A DNA stretch of 64,000 nt, from positions 1 to 64,000 of the forward strand of contig NZ_JAMZAW010000017.1 of assembly GCF_024158745.1 (NCBI RefSeq). The letters run 5' to 3'. Positions within the stretch are counted from its first letter, which is position 1; every line of letters starts with the position of its first letter. The position numbers and the translations under genes are program-made. The stretch comes from Paenibacillus tyrphae. GTDB taxonomy: Bacteria; Bacillota; Bacilli; Paenibacillales; NBRC-103111. This document shows positions 52,971 through 61,564 of this stretch, piece after piece. The notes beneath the pieces are model-generated. The model was given only the letters and a program-made list of their open reading frames with translations. It ran no database searches and was not told the origin of the DNA.

Positions 52971-53006
52971 ATTGGGGAATGAGTTCCAGGGATGAGAGGT
53001 GTGCTG

Positions 53007-53795
53007 ATGGAAACCGCAAGAGAAGCGATCCTGTCCATTCGCGGCTTGCGAATGATGTATGGAGACCGCTACGTGCTCAGAGGAATCGATCTTGACGTGT
53101 ATCCGGGACAAATCATCGGATATATCGGGCCGAACGGCGCGGGCAAAAGCACCACGATCAAAACGATGCTCGGCCTCGTGGAGGGCTACACCGGAGAAAT
53201 CCGTATTTTCGGCAAGGACATCTCGGACGGCAGTGTGGACTATAAGCAGCGGATCGGGTATGTGCCCGAAACGGCCGAAGTGTACGACGCCCTGACGGCG
53301 AAAGAATATTTAACCTTTATCGGCAATCTGTACGGACTGGAGGACGAGCAGGCGGAATGGAAAGCCAAACGGCTGATCGACCTGTTCGGGCTGGAGGACG
53401 CGTATAACGCGCGGATCGTTTCGTATTCCAAAGGCATGCGCCAAAAGGTGCTGCTCATCTCCAGCCTGCTGCACAACCCGGACATTTTGTTTTTGGACGA
53501 GCCCTTGAGCGGCCTGGATGCCAACAGCGTCATGGTGGTGAAAGAAATTTTGGCGCAGCTGGCCGCAAAGGGCAAGACGATCTTCTATTCCTCGCACATC
53601 ATGGATGTGGTCGAAAAGATCAGCAACCGCATCGTGCTGCTGGACGGCGGCGAAATCGTGGCGGACGGAAGCTTCGACGAGTTGAGGACACAAAGCCGGG
53701 AAGGATCACTCGAAGAGATTTTCAACCGGCTGACGGGCTTCCATGAGCATAAAGAGATCGCGGAACGATTCGTCTCCGTCGTGCAAGAGGTGTAG
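53007..53795 (+). CDS. ABC transporter ATP-binding protein
   Basis: A 262-residue ATPase with Walker A GPNGAGKST, Q-loop GYVPETAEVYDALTAKEYLTF, signature YSKGMRQKVL, Walker B ILFLDEP and the H-loop ..YSSHIMDVVEK. It is the exporter-type (ABC-2) class. ATG at 53007 is placed by GAGAGGTG five bases upstream; an ATG five codons earlier is open. The permease follows directly (three bases). Confidence 0.93.
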   Translation: METAREAILSIRGLRMMYGDRYVLRGIDLDVYPGQIIGYIGPNGAGKSTTIKTMLGLVEGYTGEIRIFGKDISDGSVDYKQRIGYVPETAEVYDALTAKEYLTFIGNLYGLEDEQAEWKAKRLIDLFGLEDAYNARIVSYSKGMRQKVLLISSLLHNPDILFLDEPLSGLDANSVMVVKEILAQLAAKGKTIFYSSHIMDVVEKISNRIVLLDGGEIVADGSFDELRTQSREGSLEEIFNRLTGFHEHKEIAERFVSVVQEV

Positions 53796-53798
53796 GCG

Positions 53799-55454
53799 AT
53801 GAAGGAATTCGTATCGCTTAAGGTGCTGGACCGGTTCAGCACCCTGTTCGAGAGGCTGGGCGTCGATTACCCGTTGATGCGCAAAATTTTGCAGATCAAG
53901 CTAACGATCGACGGACGCCGGATGCCTACCATTTTCAATCAGTCCGCCAAAAAGAACGGGCAGGAGACGGGCGATCAGAACAATTTCGTGAAGTCTCTTG
54001 GCTTGTATGCCTTGATGGGGCTGATTATGGTCCCCTTCGTCGTAATGGGCGACAACTATATGTTCCAGATGAGCTTTGTGTTCGGCCTGCTGATGTTCCT
54101 GGTCATGACTTCTTTGATTTCCGACTTTTCTACCGTTCTGCTCGATATCCGGGACCGGAACATTATCGCCTCGAAGCCGGTCAACCGGCGGACGATCGGC
54201 ATGGCGAAGACGCTGCATATTTTACTTTATTTGTTCTTTCTGACCGGGGCGCTCTGTGCTGCGCCGATGATTGCGGCAATCGTCAAGCATGGCGTTTTGT
54301 TTTTTTTGCTGTTTGTGGTCGAAATCGTGCTGACGGACGTGCTGATCGTCGTTGTGACGGCCTTTTTGTATATGCTGATTCTGAAGTTTTTCGACGGGGA
54401 AAAGCTGAAGGACATGATCAACAATGTGCAGATCATCCTGTCCATCGCGATTACCGTCGGCTATCAATTCATCGGAAGGTCGTTCGACCTCATGCAGCTT
54501 CAGGTCGTATTCGAGCCGAAATGGTGGCAGGCGTTGATTCCTCCCCTGTGGTACGGGGCAACGTTCGAATGGCTGCTGCGCGGTCAGGCGACCCCGCATT
54601 TCATCGTCTTTACGCTGCTGGCGTTCGTCACGCCGATCGTTTCGATTCTGCTCTACACGAACCTGGTGCCCTTCTTCGAGCGCAGCTTGCAGAAGCTGGC
54701 GAACGAAAGCGCGAAAAAAGGCAGGGAGCACAGCCGGTGGCTGAATGCGGTTTCCAGGTTCGTTTGCTCCGGCCGGGAAGAGCGCACCTTTTTCCGGTTC
54801 GGCTCGCTGATGATGGGCAACGAAAGGGAGTTCAAGCTCAAGGTATATCCTTCGTTAGGGTTCTCGATCGTGTTTCCGTTCATTTTCTTTTTCAACGTAC
54901 TGCGGGCCCAGCCCTTCAGCGAGATCGCAGCGAGCAAATGGTATCTGAACATTTATTTCTGCGCGCTGCTCATTCCGACCGTCATCATGATGCTGCGGTA
55001 CTCCGGCAAGCACAAGGGCTCGTGGCTCTACAAAACGATGCCGCTGCCAAGTCCGGCGCCTATTTTCCGGGGGACGATCAAAGCGTTCCTCGTCCGGCTG
55101 TTTATGCCCGTGTACCTGATCGAGAGCGCTATTTTTATCGCGCTGTTCGGGGTGCGCATCGTTCCGGATTTAATCGTCGTCGCTCTGAGCGTGCTGCTGT
55201 ACACGGTATTTTGCTTCCTTACCTTCCGCAAGGCGCTGCCGTTCTCGGAGTCCTTCGAGGCGGTGAAGCAGAATGACGGCCTCGTTGTCTTGCTGCTTCT
55301 GCTGCTTCTCGCTCTGTTCGCGGGCGTTCATCTGGCCAGCACGTTCGTCACCGGCGGGGTCTACGCGTATATGGCGCTGCTGGTCGTGCTGAATGCCGTG
55401 GTCTGGCGGAAAGGGTTCGCCATCTCGTGGGATGCCTTACGGGACAAAGGATGA
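53799..55454 (+). CDS. ABC-2-type exporter permease
   Basis: A 551-residue membrane protein with about 12 hydrophobic segments in two halves, ending in a cytoplasmic tail. It has no recognised substrate-specific motif. Large single permeases paired with one ATPase occur in lantibiotic-immunity or unknown export systems. ATG follows GAGGTG inside the ATPase end. A terminator follows. Confidence 0.85.
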   Translation: MKEFVSLKVLDRFSTLFERLGVDYPLMRKILQIKLTIDGRRMPTIFNQSAKKNGQETGDQNNFVKSLGLYALMGLIMVPFVVMGDNYMFQMSFVFGLLMFLVMTSLISDFSTVLLDIRDRNIIASKPVNRRTIGMAKTLHILLYLFFLTGALCAAPMIAAIVKHGVLFFLLFVVEIVLTDVLIVVVTAFLYMLILKFFDGEKLKDMINNVQIILSIAITVGYQFIGRSFDLMQLQVVFEPKWWQALIPPLWYGATFEWLLRGQATPHFIVFTLLAFVTPIVSILLYTNLVPFFERSLQKLANESAKKGREHSRWLNAVSRFVCSGREERTFFRFGSLMMGNEREFKLKVYPSLGFSIVFPFIFFFNVLRAQPFSEIAASKWYLNIYFCALLIPTVIMMLRYSGKHKGSWLYKTMPLPSPAPIFRGTIKAFLVRLFMPVYLIESAIFIALFGVRIVPDLIVVALSVLLYTVFCFLTFRKALPFSESFEAVKQNDGLVVLLLLLLLALFAGVHLASTFVTGGVYAYMALLVVLNAVVWRKGFAISWDALRDKG

Positions 55455-55484
55455 GCACGAGCCGGACTTCGGGCATGAAAAGAA

Positions 55485-55524
55485 CCTCCGTTTCCACGAT
55501 ATCGGTGGATTCGGAGGCTCTTTT
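55485..55524 (+). terminator. Terminator of the ABC exporter operon
   Basis: CCTCCG-tt-TCCAC and GTGGA-tt-CGGAGG pair around GATATCG, followed by CTCTTTTGC. It is 30 bases past the permease stop. Confidence 0.8.
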
Positions 55525-55585
55525 GCTGACGCCGACGCCTGCCCTTTGCGTGGAAGCGGTGCGATTACCGGGAGTGCCGAAAAAT

Positions 55586-55771
55586 TAGAGGAACTGCGAT
55601 GCGCTATCGCAGCCAATCAGCCGTTTGCTCGGACCATAGAGGATGTGAGGTGCGCTAATCACGTCCCCCGAGGCAGCATGAACATTTTTCGACACGATTA
55701 AGTCACTTTTTGTTCCGCTATGCTTCGATGACGGGGCCAAAAGCGCCTCTTTACGCATCGTAGTTCCTCTA
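55586..55771. repeat. Possible MITE with 18-bp terminal inverted repeats
   Basis: TAGAGGAACTGCGATGCG (55586-55603) and CGCATCGTAGTTCCTCTA (55754-55771) are inverted copies with one mismatch, bounding a 186-bp unit without a protein frame. A third related motif, TAGAGGATGTGAGGTGCGC, starts near 55636. The rest of the 433-base gap between the exporter and lacI genes holds only the terminator upstream. Confidence 0.55.
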
Positions 55772-55887
55772 TGCTCGAATAGGGCCTCCAAATGATTCGG
55801 ACCTTCGTCGATTGCGCATTTGCTACAGAACGCAACCGGGATTGTTGGCGACCTCACCCAGCCTGATTGCGCGAAGAATCGCCTACC

Positions 55888-56898
55888 TTACCGCGGACTC
55901 ACGCTCTCCCGCACGATCAGCTCCGTGTCCAGCATGAGCCGGTGACTCACCTTGCGGCCTTCGAGCAAGTCGATCAGCATCTGGGCGGCCTGATACCCCA
56001 TCTCGTATTTGTTCTGGTTTACGGTCGTAAGCGCCGGCGAACAGTACGCCGTCACGTCGATATTGTCGAAGCCGACGACGGAAATTTGCCCGGGTACTTG
56101 AAGCCCCAACCCGCGGACGGCCTGCAAAGCTCCGAGCGCCATCAGGTCGCTGATGCAGAACAGCGCCGTGATGTCCGGCTGCTGCGCCAGCAGCCTGTAC
56201 ACCGCTTCTTTGGCTCCTGACTCGGAGAAGGAGCCGTCCATGACGAGCGACTCGTCGAACGGGATACCGAAACGCTCCAGCGCCTGCTTGTACCCTGTCA
56301 GCCGCTGCACGCTGACGTCCGCCTGGGAATGGCCGTTGATGACGCCGATTTTGCGGTGGCCCGCTTCCAGCAAATAGCTGACGGCACGATTCGCGCCGCC
56401 GACGTTATCAGAGGTCACATACCCGACGTTCGGCCCCTCCAGCGGAATGTCGATGAGCACGCAAGGAATTTGGGACGAAACGACTTCCTTCAAATACTCG
56501 TCGTCCAGGCGGATGCCCATAATAATGACGCCGTCTACGCCGCGCTCCTGGCACAGCGTTTTGTACGATTTGATTTTTTGCTTTTGCGGCGTCGTGCTAA
56601 ACAGCACGAGATCGTAATCGAGCTCTCCCGCCCGGTCGTTCATGCCGCACAAGATTTCAAATGCGATATTGTCCTTCGAGCTGGCCCGCGTCACGTTGGA
56701 CAGCAGCAGACCGAGCGTTTTCGTTTTCTTCGAGATCAGCGAGCGGGCAGCCATATTCGGGCTGTACCCAAGCCCTTGCGCAATATCCTTAATCTTCCGG
56801 CGCGTAACTTCATTGACGTCGTCATACCCGTTCAGCGCCCGCGATACGGTTGTGACGGACACGCCTGCCGCCTTGGCGATATCTTTAATCGTAACCAT
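55888..56898 (-). CDS. LacI-family transcriptional regulator
   Basis: A 336-residue repressor with the LacI helix-turn-helix at its N-terminus (TIKDIAKAAGVSVTTVSRALNG) and a periplasmic-binding-like core (VIIMGIRLDDEYLKEVVSSQIPCVLIDIPLEG, VVGFDNIDVTAYCSPALTTVNQNKYEMG). It is divergent from the debranching/ABC operon and its own leader and the operon leader carry LacI-type palindromes, so it likely represses both. ATG follows GGAGGAG. The inducer is presumably an alpha-glucan oligosaccharide (inferred from the operon). Confidence 0.93.
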   Translation of the reverse strand: MVTIKDIAKAAGVSVTTVSRALNGYDDVNEVTRRKIKDIAQGLGYSPNMAARSLISKKTKTLGLLLSNVTRASSKDNIAFEILCGMNDRAGELDYDLVLFSTTPQKQKIKSYKTLCQERGVDGVIIMGIRLDDEYLKEVVSSQIPCVLIDIPLEGPNVGYVTSDNVGGANRAVSYLLEAGHRKIGVINGHSQADVSVQRLTGYKQALERFGIPFDESLVMDGSFSESGAKEAVYRLLAQQPDITALFCISDLMALGALQAVRGLGLQVPGQISVVGFDNIDVTAYCSPALTTVNQNKYEMGYQAAQMLIDLLEGRKVSHRLMLDTELIVRESVSPR

Positions 56899-56907
56899 GT
56901 TCTCTCC

Positions 56908-56922
56908 TCCGAAACGTTTTGA
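56908..56922. promoter_or_regulatory. LacI-type operator O1
   Basis: The near-palindrome TCCGAAACGTTTTGA covers the leader of the regulator gene and touches its ribosome site, consistent with autoregulation. It shares the AACGTT core with the two stronger sites in the divergent leader. Confidence 0.65.
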
Positions 56923-56977
56923 ATCTATATTTTTATGTTGTTGGCAGCCGTAAAAAAATATTTGCTAAAAAAAGCAG

Positions 56978-57006
56978 TTGTAAATGCTTTCAGCTTGCAA
57001 TATAAT
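56978..57006 (+). promoter_or_regulatory. Sigma-A promoter of the debranching/ABC operon
   Basis: TTGTAA (56978-56983), a 17-base spacer and a perfect TATAAT (57001-57006) point at the operon. Transcription would start near 57013, just before operator O2. Confidence 0.8.
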
Positions 57007-57020
57007 CAAGTATATCGTAT

Positions 57021-57034
57021 CCAAAACGTTTTGG
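57021..57034. promoter_or_regulatory. LacI-type operator O2 (perfect palindrome)
   Basis: CCAAAACGTTTTGG is a perfect 14-bp palindrome eight bases after the predicted start of transcription, where a repressor would block elongation or clearance. Confidence 0.85.
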
Positions 57035-57085
57035 AAAGAGGATTTTCCTTTCTTTTGCAGAGAAGAAATATTTTTTTATCGGTTT

Positions 57086-57101
57086 TCCGAAACGTTTCGG
57101 A
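57086..57101. promoter_or_regulatory. LacI-type operator O3 (perfect palindrome)
   Basis: TCCGAAACGTTTCGGA is a perfect 16-bp palindrome 66 bases downstream of O2 centre-to-centre, about 28 bases before the first gene. Together the sites could allow cooperative looping. Confidence 0.85.
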
Positions 57102-57128
57102 TAACTCTTATACAGTGAGGTGACCGCA

Positions 57129-59258
57129 TTGGATTATCGAATCATCAAAGAAAACGATCTCTTCCTCTACTCCGACAAGGACGGCGATATTCCGCAAGGT
57201 CATCCGTCCGGCTTCGGGCTGTACACCAAGGACACCCGCTTTCTGAGCCGGCTGGAAATTACCATCAACGGCCAAAAGCCGGTGCTGCTGTCCTCCGCGG
57301 CGGATGCGAACTACATATCTGTCATCCGGCTGACGAATCCGCATATGGAGCAGAACGGCGAGCTGATTCTGTGGCGGGAATCCGTCGAGATCGAGCGCAC
57401 GCGGTTTATTTACGAAGGCGGGCTCTACGAAACCTTCCGCCTGACCAGCTATTATCCGAAGCCGATCGAGTTCGACTTCTCGGTGCTGGCCGACGCCGAT
57501 TTTGCGGATATGTTCACGGTACGCGGCTTTCAGCACGGCGAGACCGGCCATAAGACGGGAACGCAGAGGCAGAACGGCGGGCTGACGATCGGCTACGCCG
57601 GCGCGGACCATGTCGCCCGGGAAACCAGTATCGCTTGGCAGCCGCAGGAAAGCTTCGTCGATGAGGCGACGAACACCGTCGGCTTCCGGGTTCGTCTCGA
57701 TCACCGCGAGAGCCGGGAAATCACGTTCTTCGTCGCACCGTTCGTGAACGGAGAAGGCCCCCGGTTTTACGACCCGCAGGTGGCGATGGCGAAGCTCGAA
57801 GCGAGCTATACCGATTGGAACGCCGGATCGACGGCCGTCCGCAGCGACAACGCCGCGTTCGACAAGCTGTTTCACCGGGGAGTGCAGGACCTGCGCGTGC
57901 TGCTGACCGATGTCGGCTACGGACCGTTCCCGGTGGCCGGGCTTCCGTGGTATTCGGTTCCATTCGGCCGCGACAGCCTGATCGCCGCGCTGCAGATGCT
58001 TTCGCTGAACTCGCAGGCGGCCAAGGGCACCCTGCTCACGATGGCCGCTTACCAAGGTCAGAACGAAGATCCTTGGCGGGACGAAACGCCGGGCAAAATT
58101 ATGCACGAAATCCGCTACGGCGAGCTGGCGGGCGCCGGGATGGTGCCGTTCGCCCCGTATTACGGAACGATTGACGCGACGCCGCTCTTCCTGATGCTGG
58201 CCGCGGAATATTACCACTGGACGAACGACCTCGCGCTGATCGAGCAGCTGATGCCGAACCTCGAAGCGGCGCTCGCCTGGATCGAGCGTTACGGCGACCG
58301 GGATGGCGACGGCTTCGTGGAATATTTTCAGGAATCTTCCAAAGGCATCGCCAACCAAGGCTGGAAAGATTCAGCCGACTCCGTCGTCCATCGCAGCGGG
58401 GATTACGGCCAGGCGCCGATCGCGCTCGTCGAAGTGCAGGGATACGTGTATCAGGCGAAAACGCGCCTCGCTCCGATCTTCCGCGCAATCGGCCGCAGCG
58501 GCGACGCCGACCGGCTGGAACAAGAAGCGGCTATGCTCCGGGAGCGGTTCGAGCAGTCGTTCTGGATGGAAGACGAGCAGTATTACGCCATTGCGCTGGA
58601 CCGGGACAAACGGCAGGTGCAGTCGGTGACCTCGAACACCGGTCATGTTCTGATGTCCGGCATCGCGTCGCCGGAGCGGGCCCGCGCCGTCGCATCGCGG
58701 CTCGTCGCAGGCGATATGTTCGGCGGCTACGGCATCCGCACGATGAGTACCGGCTCCTCCGGGTACAACCCGATGAGCTACCATAACGGCAGCGTGTGGC
58801 CGCACGACAACTCCCTCTGCCTGCTCGGACTTAGCCTCGGCGGCTTCGAGACCGAAGCGTTGAAGGTGATGCAGGGGCTGATGAAGGCGGCGGAAGGCTT
58901 CGAATATGCCAGACTGCCGGAGCTGTTCTGCGGTTATTCCGATGAACTCGGGCATCCCGTACCTTATCCGGTCGCCTGCTCGCCGCAGGCCTGGGCCGCG
59001 GGCACGCCGCTGACGTTCCTGCAGACGATGCTGGGCATCCGTCCGAATGCGCTGACCGCAACGATCGAGCTGCGGCCGCTGCTGCTCCCCGGCATAAACG
59101 AGCTGGAAGTGACAAACCTGCGCATCGGCCAAGGAACGCTGCATTTACGGGTCAGCAGAACCGGAGACGCCGCTGTGCCGTATCAAGTGGACATTTTGGA
59201 AAATTATACAGGGTATCAAGTTCTTATTCCACCATTTGAGGAGGATGTTGTGAAATGA
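57129..59258 (+). CDS. Glycogen-debranching-like enzyme (amylo-alpha-1,6-glucosidase family)
   Basis: A 709-residue cytosolic protein with the GDE_N_bis-type N-terminal domain (DYRIIKENDLFLYSDKDGDI, HPSGFGLYTKDTRFLSRLEI) and a six-hairpin glycosidase-like C-terminal domain (PWYSVPFGRDSLIAALQML, IERYGDRDGDGFVEYFQES, SVWPHDNSLCLLGL). It probably hydrolyses branched or short glucans imported by the adjoining ABC transporter. The start is TTG at 57129, preceded by GAGGTGA; a GTG three codons earlier is not well placed. It overlaps the binding-protein gene by ATGA. Confidence 0.87.
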   Translation: MDYRIIKENDLFLYSDKDGDIPQGHPSGFGLYTKDTRFLSRLEITINGQKPVLLSSAADANYISVIRLTNPHMEQNGELILWRESVEIERTRFIYEGGLYETFRLTSYYPKPIEFDFSVLADADFADMFTVRGFQHGETGHKTGTQRQNGGLTIGYAGADHVARETSIAWQPQESFVDEATNTVGFRVRLDHRESREITFFVAPFVNGEGPRFYDPQVAMAKLEASYTDWNAGSTAVRSDNAAFDKLFHRGVQDLRVLLTDVGYGPFPVAGLPWYSVPFGRDSLIAALQMLSLNSQAAKGTLLTMAAYQGQNEDPWRDETPGKIMHEIRYGELAGAGMVPFAPYYGTIDATPLFLMLAAEYYHWTNDLALIEQLMPNLEAALAWIERYGDRDGDGFVEYFQESSKGIANQGWKDSADSVVHRSGDYGQAPIALVEVQGYVYQAKTRLAPIFRAIGRSGDADRLEQEAAMLRERFEQSFWMEDEQYYAIALDRDKRQVQSVTSNTGHVLMSGIASPERARAVASRLVAGDMFGGYGIRTMSTGSSGYNPMSYHNGSVWPHDNSLCLLGLSLGGFETEALKVMQGLMKAAEGFEYARLPELFCGYSDELGHPVPYPVACSPQAWAAGTPLTFLQTMLGIRPNALTATIELRPLLLPGINELEVTNLRIGQGTLHLRVSRTGDAAVPYQVDILENYTGYQVLIPPFEEDVVK

Positions 59259-60538
59259 AAAAATCGCTATCCGTCATTCTCTCCGTAGGTCTGGCTTCCA
59301 GCATGGTGCTGGCGGGCTGCGCCAAAGAAGAAGCCAAGCCGGTCCCTGCCGGCGATGCGCCGAAAAGCGGCGAGCCTGTCACCGTAACGCTGGCCGGCTG
59401 GGGTTCGTCGCCAGAGGAGCAGGATTTGCTCAAGCAGACGATTCAAGAGTTCGAAAGCAAGCATCCGAACGTCAAAGTAAAATACGAAGTGATCGCCGAC
59501 CAGTACATGGACGTCATCAAAACCCGGCTCATCGGCGGCGAAGGCCCCGATGTATTTTATCTGGATGCGTTCGAAGCTCCGGCTCTGATCGAGAAGGGCG
59601 TCATCGAGCCGCTCGACGGCTACGTGAAGCCTGAATTCGACGTGGCCGACTTCGAAGAGCCGCTGTTGAACGCGTTCAAGGTCGGCGGCAAAACGTACGG
59701 CTTCCCGAAAGACTCCTCCACGCTGGCCATGTTCTACAACAAGAAGCATTTCGAAGAGGCAGGCATTACCAAGCCGCCGGCCACGTGGGAAGAGCTGCAG
59801 GACGCCGCGAAAAAGCTGACCAAAACCGAAAGCGGCAAAACCGTCCGCTTCGGCTTCGGCGTCGCTCCCGAGCTGGCACGGCAAATGTACATGGCGCAGG
59901 CTTTCGGCGGCAAGGTGTCCGACGACAAAGGCAACGCCGCTTTCGCTTCTCCGGAAGCGCTCAAAGGGCTGCAGCTCGTCGTCGACCTGCACAATAAGGA
60001 TAAATCGTCCGGCGAGCCGAAGGAAGTCGGCGCAGGCTGGGGCGGCGAGATGTTCGGCCAAGGCAAAGCGTCCATCGTCTTCGAAGGCAACTGGGCGATT
60101 CCGTTCCTGAACAACAACTATAAAGATCTTCAGTACGCTACCGCTGAGCTGCCGACAGTAAACGGCAAAAAAGGCACGATGGCCTTCACGGTCGCCTATG
60201 TCATGAACAAGGCGTCCAAGAAAAAAGAAGCTTCCTGGGAGTTGATTTCGTACCTGACCGGCAAGGAAGGTATGAAAACGTGGACCAGCAAAGGGTTCGC
60301 CCTGCCGACGCGCAAATCCGTCGCGAAGGAGCTCGGCTACGACAAGGATCCGCTGCGCGGCGCCCTGGTCGCAGGCTCGGCTTATGCGACGCCATGGCAA
60401 GCAGGACCGACACTGCCGACGGTTATGAACAATTTCAACAACCAGTTCCTCGACGCGTTCCTGGGAAAATCCTCGCTGGAAGACGCGATGAAAAAAGCGC
60501 AGGAAACCGCCAACAAAGAGATTGCCGCCGGCAAGTAA
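59255..60538 (+). CDS. Sugar ABC transporter substrate-binding lipoprotein
   Basis: A 427-residue lipoprotein with signal peptide ending VLAGC (C22) and a family-1 solute-binding fold (TVTLAGWGSSPEEQ, GGEGPDVFYLDAFEA, KTYGFPKDSSTLAMFYNKKHFEEAGI). It captures a carbohydrate outside the cell for the two permeases that follow. Translation is coupled to the upstream gene by a four-base overlap; GGAGG is upstream. It closely fits maltose/maltodextrin-type CUT1 systems. Confidence 0.93.
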   Translation: MKKSLSVILSVGLASSMVLAGCAKEEAKPVPAGDAPKSGEPVTVTLAGWGSSPEEQDLLKQTIQEFESKHPNVKVKYEVIADQYMDVIKTRLIGGEGPDVFYLDAFEAPALIEKGVIEPLDGYVKPEFDVADFEEPLLNAFKVGGKTYGFPKDSSTLAMFYNKKHFEEAGITKPPATWEELQDAAKKLTKTESGKTVRFGFGVAPELARQMYMAQAFGGKVSDDKGNAAFASPEALKGLQLVVDLHNKDKSSGEPKEVGAGWGGEMFGQGKASIVFEGNWAIPFLNNNYKDLQYATAELPTVNGKKGTMAFTVAYVMNKASKKKEASWELISYLTGKEGMKTWTSKGFALPTRKSVAKELGYDKDPLRGALVAGSAYATPWQAGPTLPTVMNNFNNQFLDAFLGKSSLEDAMKKAQETANKEIAAGK

Positions 60539-60550
60539 CGAAGCTGAACC

Positions 60551-60569
60551 GGGAGGGGCTTCCCCTCCC
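60551..60569 (+). terminator. Intercistronic hairpin after the binding-protein gene
   Basis: GGGAGGGG and CCCCTCCC form a GC-rich 8-bp stem with a three-base loop. The U-tract is short, so it more likely lowers read-through and stabilises the binding-protein mRNA than stops transcription fully. Confidence 0.6.
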
Positions 60570-60651
60570 TTCATCCACTTAAAAAGCGGGGGACGTCATC
60601 CTGTTCAGTCTGACACAGCTCCCCTGCCTCTTTTGAAAGGGAGGTTTCCCT

Positions 60652-61551
60652 ATGGCAAGCCGTTCGGTTTGGAAGCGGAAGCTGAGAAGCACGATAACCG
60701 GCTATTTGTTTTTGCTCCCTACTCTGCTGGTTATCGGCACGTTTTTGTTTTTACCTGTCTTTTATTCGCTCTTCCTGTCGTTTCATAAAGTGAATCTGCT
60801 GGGCGACGTCAGCTACAAGTTTATCGGATTCAGCAACTTCGAACGGATGGCGCAGGACGAACGGGCATGGATCGCGCTGAAAAACACCGCCTCCTTCGCC
60901 CTCTTTGTTGTGCCGCTGCAAACGGCGCTGGCGCTCGGACTCGCGACCATTTTGAATGCAAAGCTGAAATTTCGGAATTTTTTCCGCATCGTCTTTTTCA
61001 TGCCGACCGTGACCTCATCCGCCGTGCTGACGCTCATTTTCATGTGGATCTATAATTCCAACGGGCTGCTCAACCAGGCGCTGCAAGCGATCGGACTGCC
61101 CGGCTACAACTGGCTTGGCGACCCCGCCGTCGCGCTCAAGGGGATCATGCTGATGAACATCTGGTCGACGGCACCGTTCTTCATGGTCGTCTTTCTCGCG
61201 GCGCTGCAGGACATCCCGGATGCGCTCTACGAGTCCGCGATGCTGGACGGAGCGGGCGCGTGGAAACGATTCACCGCGATCACGCTGCCGATGCTGAAGC
61301 CGGCGACCTTCTTCACCGTCGTCATGGGCATCATCGGAACGTTCCAGTTGTTCGACCAGTCGTACATTTTCTCGGCGGGGTCCGGGGGGCCGAACAACTC
61401 CACGCTGACCGTGGCGCTGCTGATTTACCAGTACGCATTCAAAAATTTGGACTTCGGCTACGCCTCCGCGCTCGCCATCGTGCTGGCTCTGGTCATCATG
61501 ATCGCGACGCTGCTGCAGCGGAAGCTGTTCGCCGAAGAGAAGCTGAACTGA
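60652..61551 (+). CDS. CUT1 sugar ABC transporter permease, MalF-like
   Basis: A 299-residue permease with six helices and the EAA loop ALYESAMLDGAGAWKRFTAI, which docks to a shared ATPase. ATG follows AAAGGGAGG. No ATPase gene is present in this operon, as is common when a global MsmK-type ATPase serves several transporters. Confidence 0.93.
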   Translation: MASRSVWKRKLRSTITGYLFLLPTLLVIGTFLFLPVFYSLFLSFHKVNLLGDVSYKFIGFSNFERMAQDERAWIALKNTASFALFVVPLQTALALGLATILNAKLKFRNFFRIVFFMPTVTSSAVLTLIFMWIYNSNGLLNQALQAIGLPGYNWLGDPAVALKGIMLMNIWSTAPFFMVVFLAALQDIPDALYESAMLDGAGAWKRFTAITLPMLKPATFFTVVMGIIGTFQLFDQSYIFSAGSGGPNNSTLTVALLIYQYAFKNLDFGYASALAIVLALVIMIATLLQRKLFAEEKLN

Positions 61552-61564
61552 GGAGGCCGAGACG

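Noticed and set aside
46089-53000. Dedicated capsule or teichoic-acid biosynthesis operon
   Set aside because: The glycan-type genes are on both strands with unrelated genes between them and no sugar-nucleotide synthesis or flippase genes, so only a loose grouping is supported.
57021-57034. CcpA catabolite-response (cre) site
   Set aside because: The palindrome resembles cre sites, but three sites in the divergent region beside a LacI gene, with an AACGTT core, fit the local regulator better. CcpA binding cannot be excluded.
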